8,923 nt of DNA from Bacteriovoracaceae bacterium UBA2428 (lineage in GTDB: Bacteria; Bdellovibrionota; UBA2428): positions 54,694-63,616 of the forward strand of contig DDRA01000042.1 of assembly GCA_002343545.1 (NCBI GenBank), in the 5' to 3' direction. A program made the translations under genes and the position numbers. The notes under the pieces are model-generated. The model did no database searches, was not told the DNA's origin, and saw nothing but the letters and a program-made list of their open reading frames with translations. Numbering within the stretch: position 1 is the first letter of the stretch; every line of letters starts with the position of its first letter. Positions 1 to 6,675 of this stretch are shown in pieces.

Positions 1-1
1 G

Positions 2-1093
2 CGTTCGGAGGAGCTCGGCCTGACCGATACGCATTGGTCGCTCGCGGCTTCCTCGGCGGATTTCGACGGCGACGGATTCCCCGATCTCTACGTCGCGAAC
101 GACTTTGGACCCGACGAGCTTCTCATGAACCGGGGAGGGCAACGCTTCGAGAAAGTCATGGGCCCGCATTTCGGGAGCATCAGCCGGGATACTTACAAAG
201 GGATGAACGTCTCGATCGGCGACATCGATCGGAACGGATCTCCGGACGTTTACGTCTCGAACGTTCACCACGCTCTGCAGGCCGAAGGATCTCTCCTGTG
301 GATGACCGAACGGCGGGCCGACGGCGGGGTGGACTGGCGTGAACGCGCGGGCTCTCTGGGGGTCCTGAACGAGAAACGCTTCGGTTGGGGGGCGGCGATC
401 GGCGACCTCAACGACGATGGATGGCCGGACATCGTTCAGGCGAATGGCATGGTCGACGATTCCGTCGATCGCCGATACGAAAAGTGCCCCGATTACTGGT
501 ACGTGAACGAGAAGATCGCCCGCTCACCGCCCTCAACCCACGCCTACGCGGATCGTTGGGGAGACTTGAGGGGCATGTGCATCCACGGTCGGGAACGGAA
601 CCGGGTCTACATCCAACGCGGTCCCCAAGCCCGACCCGTTTTCGTGGACGCATCGGTCGCATCGGGCGTCGGCGAGGAGACCAACGCCCGCGGCGTTTCC
701 ATGGTGGATCTCGACAACGACGGCAAGCTCGACCTTGTGCTGACGCGCATGTTCGCGGAGCCTCTCGTCTACCGGAATCTCGGCACCGAAAAGGCGCACG
801 GACGTTTCGTGACGATCGATCTCAGGGGTAACGGGACGGATTGCGACTTTGACGCCATTGGATCGGTCGTGAAGATCGCGGGCACCCCCATTTCTTCGTA
901 CCGCACGAGCTCGACCGGATTCGACGGACAGTCCGATCCGCGGGTTCACTTGGGTCTAGGGGCTTGGCCGAATCCCACGGTCGATGTCGAAGTGAACTGG
1001 TGCGGTCGAAACCGATCGGTCGAGGTCTTCCGCGGAGTTTCGGTCGACAGCTTCGTGACGCTCGAGCAGGGCGGGGCCGTCAAACCCAGATAG
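2..1093 (+). CDS. FG-GAP/VCBS repeat protein with C-terminal ASPIC/UnbV domain (5' end outside window)
   Basis: The frame is open from base 2, so the start lies upstream of the window; 363 residues are visible and end in TAG. Four Asp-rich calcium-binding-type loops typical of FG-GAP/VCBS beta-propeller blades are seen: DFDGDGFPD (visible residues about 20-28), DIDRNGSPD (74-82), DLNDDGWPD (135-143) and DLDNDGKLD (236-244). About residues 270-354 match the ASPIC/UnbV domain, with the DAIGSVVKI stretch, then SSTGFDGQSDPRVHLGLGA and a closing beta-rich tail. Family knowledge: these CRTAC1-like proteins are usually exported or surface-bound and fold as propellers; few have a known ligand. The signal peptide, if any, is off the window. 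The gene converges on the Rieske oxygenase gene and its last 14 bases overlap that gene. The internal ATG at 125 is not a real start, because the repeat motif upstream of it is in frame. The domain call is firm; the biological role is unknown. Confidence 0.9.
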   Translation, partial: RSEELGLTDTHWSLAASSADFDGDGFPDLYVANDFGPDELLMNRGGQRFEKVMGPHFGSISRDTYKGMNVSIGDIDRNGSPDVYVSNVHHALQAEGSLLWMTERRADGGVDWRERAGSLGVLNEKRFGWGAAIGDLNDDGWPDIVQANGMVDDSVDRRYEKCPDYWYVNEKIARSPPSTHAYADRWGDLRGMCIHGRERNRVYIQRGPQARPVFVDASVASGVGEETNARGVSMVDLDNDGKLDLVLTRMFAEPLVYRNLGTEKAHGRFVTIDLRGNGTDCDFDAIGSVVKIAGTPISSYRTSSTGFDGQSDPRVHLGLGAWPNPTVDVEVNWCGRNRSVEVFRGVSVDSFVTLEQGGAVKPR

Positions 1094-2147
1094 TCGTGGA
1101 TTGGCTGTGGCGGACTTCATCGGGCCGCCCGCCTTCGGATCCGATGCGGCGAAGACGCTCGATCGCGAGGTGCACGATATCGGCCGTCGTCGAGTGGAAG
1201 ACGGCATCGGGGTTCGCGAGCATGGAGCGCGATTGGTTACGCATGATCACGACGTCCTGCTCGATGACCCTTCGCGTATAGAAGCGAAAGAAGGGCTTCA
1301 ATAGCCCCCCGAGGAAAGGAATGCGATAAGCGATGCGCGTGTAGACCCGGCACCGGTGCGTGGTGACGGGAGTGATCTGGCTGATGATGCTGAATCCGTC
1401 CGTCGGGCCGAAGTTGTAGTCCACCTGGGTGACGTTCGGATAGATGAAGCAGTCGGTGTGCTTCATCGGGTGGCCTTTCGGGTTCACGAGTTTCGACGTG
1501 AAGCCGATGACGTCGCCGCTCTGGTCGTAAGTCACGAGCACGCGCCCTTGCGACGTATCGACTCGGATCGGGACCGGTCGGAGCGCCTGACTGCGGAACC
1601 ATCCCCGATGCACGAAGACGGTATGGGGTACGTCCATGAAGTTCTCGGCGAGGTGGGTGACCTCGTTCTCGAAGTCCGTGATCATGAAGTAAGAACGCCA
1701 GCCGGGGCCCGTTTCGGGAAAGCGGTAGCCGGGAGCGGAAGCCTCGGGGGGCGGCGTGGATTCTCCCGTCCAGACCCAGAGACAGCCGTCGCGTTCGACG
1801 CTCGGAAGCTTGGGGAGCCTCATCCGGTTCTTGGGGCGTGAGTCGGGACCTTCGCTCGGTACGTGAACGACTTCGCCTTGCGAGTCGTAGGTCCACCCGT
1901 GGTAGGGGCAACGGAGGCAGCCTTCCTCCATGTGGCCCTCGGAAAGGTCGGCCGCGCGATGAAGGCAGGCGGCGCGAAAGACACTGGCCTGGCCATCGGC
2001 GTCACGCATCGCGATCAAAGGACGGTCGTAGACGACGCGTGACAGCGACGAGTTCCGGCCGAGCTCTCGGGACAACGCGAAGACGTACCAAGCTTCGGTC
2101 AGTTTGGCGTCGCGTTCCCTTAAGCTCGATATCGTCGGCGTCTTCAT
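1080..2147 (-). CDS. Rieske [2Fe-2S] non-heme iron oxygenase, alpha-subunit type
   Basis: The 355-residue protein resembles the large subunit of ring-hydroxylating oxygenases (COG4638 type, the group holding VanA and KshA). The N-terminal Rieske domain carries CLHR (C61, H63) and CPYHGW (C80, H83), the 2Fe-2S ligands. The catalytic domain has ENFMDVPHTVFVH (about 168-180), giving H175 and H180 of the mononuclear iron site; D298 in EQDVVIMRNQ is the likely third ligand. D172 sits where the family has the Asp that bridges the two centres. Such enzymes use O2 and electrons from a ferredoxin/reductase to hydroxylate, demethylate or desaturate a small molecule; the substrate cannot be read from sequence. 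The frame runs on upstream to 2783, but that part lies inside the desaturase gene. The ATG at 2147 was chosen because it forms an ATGA overlap with the desaturase stop and leaves a normal Rieske N-terminus; only a weak GGAA precedes it. It is the last gene of the operon and has no reductase partner nearby. Confidence 0.92.
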   Translation of the reverse strand: MKTPTISSLRERDAKLTEAWYVFALSRELGRNSSLSRVVYDRPLIAMRDADGQASVFRAACLHRAADLSEGHMEEGCLRCPYHGWTYDSQGEVVHVPSEGPDSRPKNRMRLPKLPSVERDGCLWVWTGESTPPPEASAPGYRFPETGPGWRSYFMITDFENEVTHLAENFMDVPHTVFVHRGWFRSQALRPVPIRVDTSQGRVLVTYDQSGDVIGFTSKLVNPKGHPMKHTDCFIYPNVTQVDYNFGPTDGFSIISQITPVTTHRCRVYTRIAYRIPFLGGLLKPFFRFYTRRVIEQDVVIMRNQSRSMLANPDAVFHSTTADIVHLAIERLRRIGSEGGRPDEVRHSQSTTIWV

Positions 2148-3019
2148 GCGCTTTTTCCGGTCGAAAACTCTTTGGGGGCGGCGACTTTGAGGTCCCAGAT
2201 CAGGCCGAAGGCGGCCAGCACCCGAAGTCCCCAGAAGATCGGATCGGGCTGACGCCATCCGAAGCCCGAACGCGCGCTCGCGGGATAGGCGTGGTGGGAA
2301 TTGTGCCAATTCTCTCCGGCGGTGAACGGCCATAGCCACCAAACGTCGCGGCTCTGATCGTTCGTTTCGAAAGTACGCTTGCCGAAGAGATGCGCGACCG
2401 TGTTCGTGACGAGCGCCGCGTGGGCGGCGGCCAGCGTGGCCCAGAAGAATCCCCAGATGACGATCTGCCCGCGGCTCGCGCCGAGTTCGGGATGCACGCG
2501 CTCGATCCAGGTTCCGAGCGCGAAAACCCCGGCGAGCCAAAGGAGCGGCCCGACGATATGGTAGCGATCGATCCAGAGGATCTCGGGGTACTTCGCGAAA
2601 TCCGCGCAAAGACGGAGATCCGTCGGTAAAGCGTCGCGTCGGAGAAGCCAACCGAGGTAGGCCTGCCAGGTGCCGTCCACGTGGGGAGAATGGGGATCCC
2701 CTTGGCGGTCCGAAGCGCGGTGGTGGAGACGATGCGAGGTCGCCCACGAAAGGGGACCCTTGTGGCCCGACGTCGAGGCCCAAAACGCCATCAGGAACTG
2801 GAAAGCACGCGAAGTCTTGAACGACCGATGCGAGAAGTAGCGATGGTAGAAGGCGGCGACGGCGAAATGTCGCAGGTAGAAGGAAACGGCGAAAACGCCG
2901 AGCGCCGTCCAGGAAACGCCCCAGACGAAGGTCCCGATGATCGCGACGGAGTGGGTAAAGAGAAGGCGCGAAACGTGGCGGGGGGAAAGATCGCTTGCCG
3001 TGCGGACCGTCGTCGTCAT
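2144..3019 (-). CDS. Membrane fatty acid (acyl-CoA, delta-9 type) desaturase
   Basis: The 291-residue integral membrane protein has the three histidine boxes of the stearoyl-CoA desaturase family: HRYFSH (59-64), HRLHH (96-100) and HNSHH (239-243). The flanking family signatures SHRLHHRASDRQGDPHSP and GENWHNSHHAYP and the extra conserved His in NTVAH (210) are also present, so the di-iron site looks complete. Hydrophobic segments lie near 18-50, 72-82, 155-170 and 186-208. Family knowledge: these enzymes insert a cis double bond into a long acyl chain on CoA or on a lipid, using O2 and electrons from a separate donor. There is no fused cytochrome b5 or reductase domain. The start ATG forms an ATGA overlap with the stop of the GNAT-like gene, and the stop forms an ATGA overlap with the Rieske gene, so translation is probably coupled on both sides. 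Whether it serves bulk membrane unsaturation or a special product with its neighbours is not decidable here. Confidence 0.95.
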   Translation of the reverse strand: MTTTVRTASDLSPRHVSRLLFTHSVAIIGTFVWGVSWTALGVFAVSFYLRHFAVAAFYHRYFSHRSFKTSRAFQFLMAFWASTSGHKGPLSWATSHRLHHRASDRQGDPHSPHVDGTWQAYLGWLLRRDALPTDLRLCADFAKYPEILWIDRYHIVGPLLWLAGVFALGTWIERVHPELGASRGQIVIWGFFWATLAAAHAALVTNTVAHLFGKRTFETNDQSRDVWWLWPFTAGENWHNSHHAYPASARSGFGWRQPDPIFWGLRVLAAFGLIWDLKVAAPKEFSTGKSA

Positions 3020-3789
3020 CCTTTGGCCCCCACCCGGTACTTGAACATCAGGCGAACGAGATCCCGCAAACGCACTTCGGCGATGCAGGCGAGTTCGACG
3101 CCTTCGCGGTAGTCGGGATTCTTCTCGACGAAGTAGCGGACCTCGGGATGCTTGAGCGCCTTGCTATCGGGATCGGCGATGGGACCACGTACGGCCCCCA
3201 TCGACTTCGGAAAGCGGATCAAGCTGCTCGACGGATCGAAACAGGGTCCGAACTTCCACCCGTAGAAGGCGTTCATCTTGGAATGCAGCCTCGTCGAAAC
3301 GACGTCGTCGACGCCGCTTCCGGGGTAGGAGAGCGAGAAGTTGTTGCGCATCATGAGGAAGGTCTTGAATCCCTTGCTGATGAGCATCCAGTAGAGCGGC
3401 CGATGCGGATGCCGAAGCTTGGCGCGCAGGAGAAAAGTGGAGATCGCGGCTTGCAGGGTCTTGGCGCCCCAAAAACGTTTGTCGACCACGGTGTCGCCCG
3501 AAAAAAGAAAGATGCCGTCGCCGGCTTCGGGAATCTCGCGGCACAAGATGGTGCTGAATCCGAAGAGTTCTTCTTCGGATTCCGGAGTTTCTCGACCGTA
3601 CAAAAGGGCGACGTGAGTCTTCTCGGAAAGATCTTGGCGAAAAAGATCGAGACTGACGTCCTGGTAGTAGGGTTCGAAGACGCGAAAGAGCCGGGTGACT
3701 TCCGATTCGGAGAGGCCGGCGACTTTACGAATGGCGTAGCGTGTCTTCACGGGAAGGCCCACAATAACGGAGTTCCTGCGAAACTTCAC
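3016..3789 (-). CDS. Conserved-type protein with probable GNAT-like (N-acyltransferase) fold
   Basis: The product is 257 residues from the chosen GTG. I do not recognise a named family. The middle looks like a GNAT core: a strand LFGFSTILCRE (about 75-85), a strand FLFSGDTVVDKRFWG (94-108) leading into a helix LQAAISTFLLRAKLR (112-126) in the place of the acetyl-CoA binding motif, then PLYWMLISKGFKTFLMMRNN (131-150). The C-terminal part has VRYFVEKNPDYREGVELACI (217-236). The canonical RxxGxG/A pyrophosphate loop is not clear, so the acyl donor may differ or activity may be lost. The frame extends upstream to 3972, but that part is inside the preceding acetyltransferase gene. GTG at 3789 gives a GTGA overlap with the upstream stop, matching the other junctions. 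A second GTG at 3762 has an AGGAA ten bases before it and is a real alternative. Its place between a GNAT and a desaturase suggests a role in acyl transfer; that is inference. Confidence 0.75.
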   Translation of the reverse strand: MKFRRNSVIVGLPVKTRYAIRKVAGLSESEVTRLFRVFEPYYQDVSLDLFRQDLSEKTHVALLYGRETPESEEELFGFSTILCREIPEAGDGIFLFSGDTVVDKRFWGAKTLQAAISTFLLRAKLRHPHRPLYWMLISKGFKTFLMMRNNFSLSYPGSGVDDVVSTRLHSKMNAFYGWKFGPCFDPSSSLIRFPKSMGAVRGPIADPDSKALKHPEVRYFVEKNPDYREGVELACIAEVRLRDLVRLMFKYRVGAKG

Positions 3790-4910
3790 ACCAGCGACAT
3801 CTCGAACTCCGGGAAGAGAGGCCCGTCTACGACGATCCTCGGCGTTTCCTTCGAGCGGACGGTGTAGAGGCGCAAAGGAGTCGAGCTCCTGAGAAAAGTC
3901 CCCAGGCGGCGAGCCCACCCTTGTCCTTCGAAATCGGCGAAGGCGAGGAAGGCGGCGCGACGATTCGACCAAAGATGGCGGAAAAAGGGGCGGATCGCGA
4001 CGAGGTGTTCCGAGTTATCCCGGAACTCTTTCGCGGTCGCCACGAAAGAAAAGTAGTCGACGGGCAGTTCGCCCTTGGCGCCCATTCCGATCGCGCGAAG
4101 GGCGAGGGAAGACAAGGGGGCAAGTCCTTCCACGCGGATCTTCTTGAGGGGCGAAGGATTCCAAAGAAAGCCGGCCAGGAGCAAACCGTGCCGGTCGTGG
4201 AAAAGCCCGTGGAGCTTCGAGTCGCGCCAGTTCGGCCAGGTCTCGCTTCGTCGCCGAAGCTCGTCCGCATCGAGACGACGACCGAGCGGCCGCGAGAGCT
4301 GTTCCTCGCCGTAGAGCCGCAGGTACTCGGACGTTTCGTCTCGCCCGAGCTCTCGGCAAAAATAGCCCGGCGGCGGGCTACGGCCCAGGCACGGCAATGC
4401 TGCGAGAAGCGTGACCATGTCGTAGCGGGCGACCGGATCGTAGACGAAGGCGTCGCGCCCGCGCGCCAAAGCGTTCTCGGCGCGATGGTTTTCGGCGAGC
4501 ATGGCCGTCTGGAAATAGCGTGCGCCTCCGAACTCTTCGATGCGCGGTCCGCAAGTCACGAGACCCGCGAGAAACTCGCGCCAGCGCCGCAAGAGACGTC
4601 GGTCGCGGGTTTGGATGCGCAGGTCACCCAAATAGCCGACGCGTTCGGGCGAGCCCGCCAATAGCCCGGCACGGAAACTGAGCGTGCCGAGTCCCGCGAT
4701 CGAAGCGTCCGCGGCCCGCATCAAGAAGACGTAGCTCAGGTCGCCTTGGAGCTTGAGGAAGGCGAAATAGTCCGGCCGTCGCTCGTAGCGAATGGAGATG
4801 CCGCTCGTCAGCATCGGAGCGGCGTCGAAGAAAGCTTGGATACGGGATTGATCGCCGGGTTCGGCGATCGCGAATTCAGGATAGTCCCGAAGAAAATCCT
4901 GAATTCGCAT
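3786..4910 (-). CDS. Tandem GNAT-family N-acetyltransferase-like protein
   Basis: The 374-residue soluble protein has an N-terminal GNAT-type domain (about 12-165) with RRPDYFAFLKLQG (44-56), a strand IAGLGTLSFRAG (71-82) and VGYLGDLRI (91-99). This layout occurs in GNAT proteins in which a PDYFxFL loop precedes the core strands. The following helix RRLLRRWREFLAGL (104-117) fits the cofactor-binding helix. Residues about 185-350 look like a second, degenerate GNAT copy: LLLAGFLWNPSPLKKIRVEG (243-262) and a late strand-helix stretch DYFSFVATAKEFRDNSEHL (285-303). Members of the superfamily move an acyl group from acyl-CoA or acyl-carrier protein to an amine or hydroxyl; the acceptor is unknown. 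ATG at 4910 was chosen because it is the first Met, 12 bases after the upstream stop; no strong Shine-Dalgarno precedes it, which fits re-initiation after the preceding gene. It ends in a GTGA overlap with the next gene. Confidence 0.82.
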   Translation of the reverse strand: MRIQDFLRDYPEFAIAEPGDQSRIQAFFDAAPMLTSGISIRYERRPDYFAFLKLQGDLSYVFLMRAADASIAGLGTLSFRAGLLAGSPERVGYLGDLRIQTRDRRLLRRWREFLAGLVTCGPRIEEFGGARYFQTAMLAENHRAENALARGRDAFVYDPVARYDMVTLLAALPCLGRSPPPGYFCRELGRDETSEYLRLYGEEQLSRPLGRRLDADELRRRSETWPNWRDSKLHGLFHDRHGLLLAGFLWNPSPLKKIRVEGLAPLSSLALRAIGMGAKGELPVDYFSFVATAKEFRDNSEHLVAIRPFFRHLWSNRRAAFLAFADFEGQGWARRLGTFLRSSTPLRLYTVRSKETPRIVVDGPLFPEFEMSLV

Positions 4911-4922
4911 CTCGGTCGAAAA

Positions 4923-6410
4923 CTAACGGACGAAGGGACCCATCGGGGCGGCCAAAACCGCGCCGCCCCAGGTTTGGCTGAGGATGCGGTTGAAGTCCGT
5001 CACTTCGGATTGCTTCGTCAGTTTGGGGAAGAGCTTGCGGTAGGCGTCGAGATTCCATTGGCTGCCTCGGCCCGCGTAGTAGTCGCGGCGAAGGACCTTG
5101 GTATCGACCTTTTTCTCTTTCGTGAAATCCGTCGGCAAAAGTTCGGAGAGGTTCGAAGGAGGATTTTCGAAGAAGGCCGGAAGGTTCACGGTCACCGGCA
5201 TTCCCGTCACGCCGCTCCGAAGGGTCGCCTCGCCTTTGAGCAGGGCGCGGATGTCGTTGATCGCGAGGCCGATGCGACGGTTGAAGGGAGCCACGAGTCC
5301 CGGGTTGAGACCGCGTTCTTCGTTAGCCGGTTGGTCTTTGACCGCGATCCAGGCCAAGGCACCGCGGTTGGCCGCGTCGCGAAGATGCTTGAGGGCCGAG
5401 CGCATTTGGTAGGAACCGATAAGGACGGCACCGTCGACGCGAAGTTTCCAGAAGGGATCTTTCTTCTGGTGGCGGAGAATGGTCGCGACGCGCTCTTCTT
5501 CCGTCACGCCTTCCGATTTGAACGAGAAAGCGTCGAAGCCGTAGAGTTTTCCGAGCGACTTCGCGAGATCCACGAGTCCTTCGGCTTGGTAGGCCGTCGC
5601 CATGAGGGCGGAAGCCGTCGAGAATTTGAGCGACGCGATGATGGCCTGCGCTTCGGCGTCGCCGATCAGGACGTAGCGATCGAGATCGTCCTGGAACTGC
5701 GCGGTGCCCATCACGAACTGGTTGTCCCAGACGATCATCGGGGGGTTCGACTTCGCGGGGAAGAGGCGATCGATGCGACCGGCCGCCTTGAGGAGGGCCG
5801 GACGGATCGCGGTGTCGACGAAGTTCTGGAGTTCGTTTTCGTGTTTGATCTCGGGAAGGCCGGCGCTGCGGGTAACGTATTCGAAGCCCGCGTCCCATTG
5901 CTCGGTCGGGAAGTAGACGCGGTAGCTCGAAGCGAAGCTCCGGACTTCCGTGATGAGTTGGCTGTGAAGGAGTTTGGAGCGGCTCGCGAGCGGCTCCACG
6001 CGGTAAACGAAACCTTGGAAGGGACGCAGAAGTCCCAGCACGCTTGCGAGGAACTGAACGTCGCGGGGGGACTTGTCGTAGTTCGCGTCGAGTTCATCGA
6101 GGAACTTTTGGAGATCGGTCGCGGTCTTGATCTGTTGGAAGCGGGCGACGGCGGCATTGAGCTCGCTGGATTTGAGCGCGGCCGCGGCCGAGTTGGCCTG
6201 CGCGATCTTGCGGCCCGCTTGGGTGCGGACGCGTGCTTCGATAAGCGCGTAGTCGGCGTCGCTCAACACGACCGAATCCGTCTCTTCGACGTAAGGCGCG
6301 AGCGCGGGAGTCTGGGCTTTGCCCTTCGCGGCCTCCGAAGCGGTGCTCGCCGCGAAGACGCCGCCTAGCGCCGCTAAGAAAAGTAGAGAAGTCGTTCCGC
6401 GAATCGCCAT
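4923..6410 (-). CDS. Exported protein of unknown function, cysteine-free (operon first gene)
   Basis: The 495-residue protein begins with a clear Sec signal peptide: MAIRGTTSLLFLAALGGVFA (1-20), a basic residue then a hydrophobic core, with likely cleavage near A20 or in the Ala-rich stretch to about 28. There is no lipobox Cys, and I find no cysteine anywhere in the protein. The mature part looks soluble and mostly helical, with helix-like stretches at 50-110 and 255-295 and a Pro-rich patch at 411-425 (PAFFENPPSN). I recognise no catalytic motif or named domain. The start ATG at 6410 has an excellent GGAGGG five bases upstream, making it the best-initiated gene of its operon. The stop TAG lies 12 bases before the tandem GNAT gene. 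A large periplasmic protein heading an operon of cytoplasmic and membrane lipid-type enzymes is unusual. It may be a partner in export or envelope placement, or an unrelated co-transcribed gene; neither can be shown here. Confidence 0.88.
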   Translation of the reverse strand: MAIRGTTSLLFLAALGGVFAASTASEAAKGKAQTPALAPYVEETDSVVLSDADYALIEARVRTQAGRKIAQANSAAAALKSSELNAAVARFQQIKTATDLQKFLDELDANYDKSPRDVQFLASVLGLLRPFQGFVYRVEPLASRSKLLHSQLITEVRSFASSYRVYFPTEQWDAGFEYVTRSAGLPEIKHENELQNFVDTAIRPALLKAAGRIDRLFPAKSNPPMIVWDNQFVMGTAQFQDDLDRYVLIGDAEAQAIIASLKFSTASALMATAYQAEGLVDLAKSLGKLYGFDAFSFKSEGVTEEERVATILRHQKKDPFWKLRVDGAVLIGSYQMRSALKHLRDAANRGALAWIAVKDQPANEERGLNPGLVAPFNRRIGLAINDIRALLKGEATLRSGVTGMPVTVNLPAFFENPPSNLSELLPTDFTKEKKVDTKVLRRDYYAGRGSQWNLDAYRKLFPKLTKQSEVTDFNRILSQTWGGAVLAAPMGPFVR

Positions 6411-6415
6411 GTCAT

Positions 6416-6421
6416 CCCTCC
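6416..6421 (-). promoter_or_regulatory. Strong Shine-Dalgarno of the exported-protein gene
   Basis: On the minus strand GGAGGG stands five bases before the ATG at 6410. It fixes that start and is the strongest ribosome binding site of the five-gene cluster. The genes after it have weak sites and depend on tight spacing or overlap. I saw no convincing -35/-10 pair in the 113 bases between this gene and the tRNA: a TAGACT at 6449-6444 lacks a matching -35. Confidence 0.8.
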
Positions 6422-6523
6422 AAGCGAAAGTCCGTTGGCAAAGAGTCTAGAGGAAAAACAAGGAGCGGGGAACTCGGCCCTTTGACTCGGCGGAGCTTGG
6501 AATCGGAACAATGTGGGGAAAAC

Positions 6524-6601
6524 TGGGGTGACCGACGGGAGTTGAACCCGCGACATCCAGAATCACAATCTGGCGCTCTAACCAACTGAGCTACGGCCAC
6601 C
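6524..6601 (-). tRNA. tRNA-His (anticodon GTG)
   Basis: Read on the minus strand, this is a full cloverleaf. The acceptor stem GTGGCCG pairs with CGGTCAC (one G-T wobble). The D arm has the usual TAGCTCAGTTGGTTAGAGC form. The anticodon stem CCAGA/TCTGG encloses TTGTGAT, with anticodon GTG at 6566-6564, and the T arm is GCGGGTTCAACTCCCGT. The extra 5' G at 6601 opposite discriminator C73 is the G-1 identity element of tRNA-His, and the 3' CCA is encoded (6526-6524). It decodes CAC/CAT. It lies between the cysS group and the five-gene operon on the same strand, so it might be processed from a longer transcript or made from its own promoter just upstream. Short open frames across it are artefacts of the tRNA sequence. 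Confidence 0.97.
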
Positions 6602-6620
6602 GTACTGTCGAACGCGGACG

Positions 6621-6649
6621 AATTTGCACGGAGTTGGGGGCTAATTCAA
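6621..6649 (-). promoter_or_regulatory. Possible sigma70-like promoter for tRNA-His
   Basis: On the minus strand TTGAAT (6649-6644, four of six to TTGACA) is followed after 17 bases by CAAATT (6626-6621, three of six to TATAAT). Initiation about seven bases further on would give a leader of roughly a dozen bases before the tRNA, a usual arrangement. Spacing and position are good, but the -10 match is poor. It was found by eye and could be chance. Confidence 0.3.
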
Positions 6650-6675
6650 GCGCTAAATGATTGAAGAATCAGGGT

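Noticed and set aside
1121..1144. Small hairpin CGGG/CCCG and 10-base palindrome TCGGATCCGA near the convergent gene ends
   Set aside because: Both are within Rieske coding sequence, have no T-run, and are expected by chance in GC-rich DNA.
2148..2783. N-terminal extension of the Rieske oxygenase frame
   Set aside because: It lies wholly inside the desaturase gene, whose three histidine boxes are in another frame, and its translation is Arg/Pro-rich with no family match.
2995..3867. 290-codon open frame on the + strand opposite the GNAT-like gene
   Set aside because: It spans the junctions of three minus-strand genes and has no motif; the minus-strand genes are supported by overlaps and family features.
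4746..6368. 540-codon open frame on the + strand opposite the exported protein
   Set aside because: Antisense shadow common in GC-rich DNA. The minus-strand frame has a signal peptide, strong Shine-Dalgarno and operon fit; the + frame has biased Glu/Arg/Val/Gly composition and no recognisable motif.
6440..6523. Possible terminator downstream of tRNA-His (GGG...CCC and AAGGG/TCCTT pairings before TTGTTTTT)
   Set aside because: The stem is only about five pairs including a wobble, with a long loop; too weak to annotate by eye.
6374..6600. Two short minus-strand frames across the tRNA (MAVAQLVRAPDC type and a partner frame)
   Set aside because: This is a well-known spurious translation of a tRNA gene and its flank.
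6658..6671. Hairpin TGATT-loop-AATCA after the RimL-type gene
   Set aside because: It is a five-pair AT-rich stem followed by only three T residues; not a credible intrinsic terminator.
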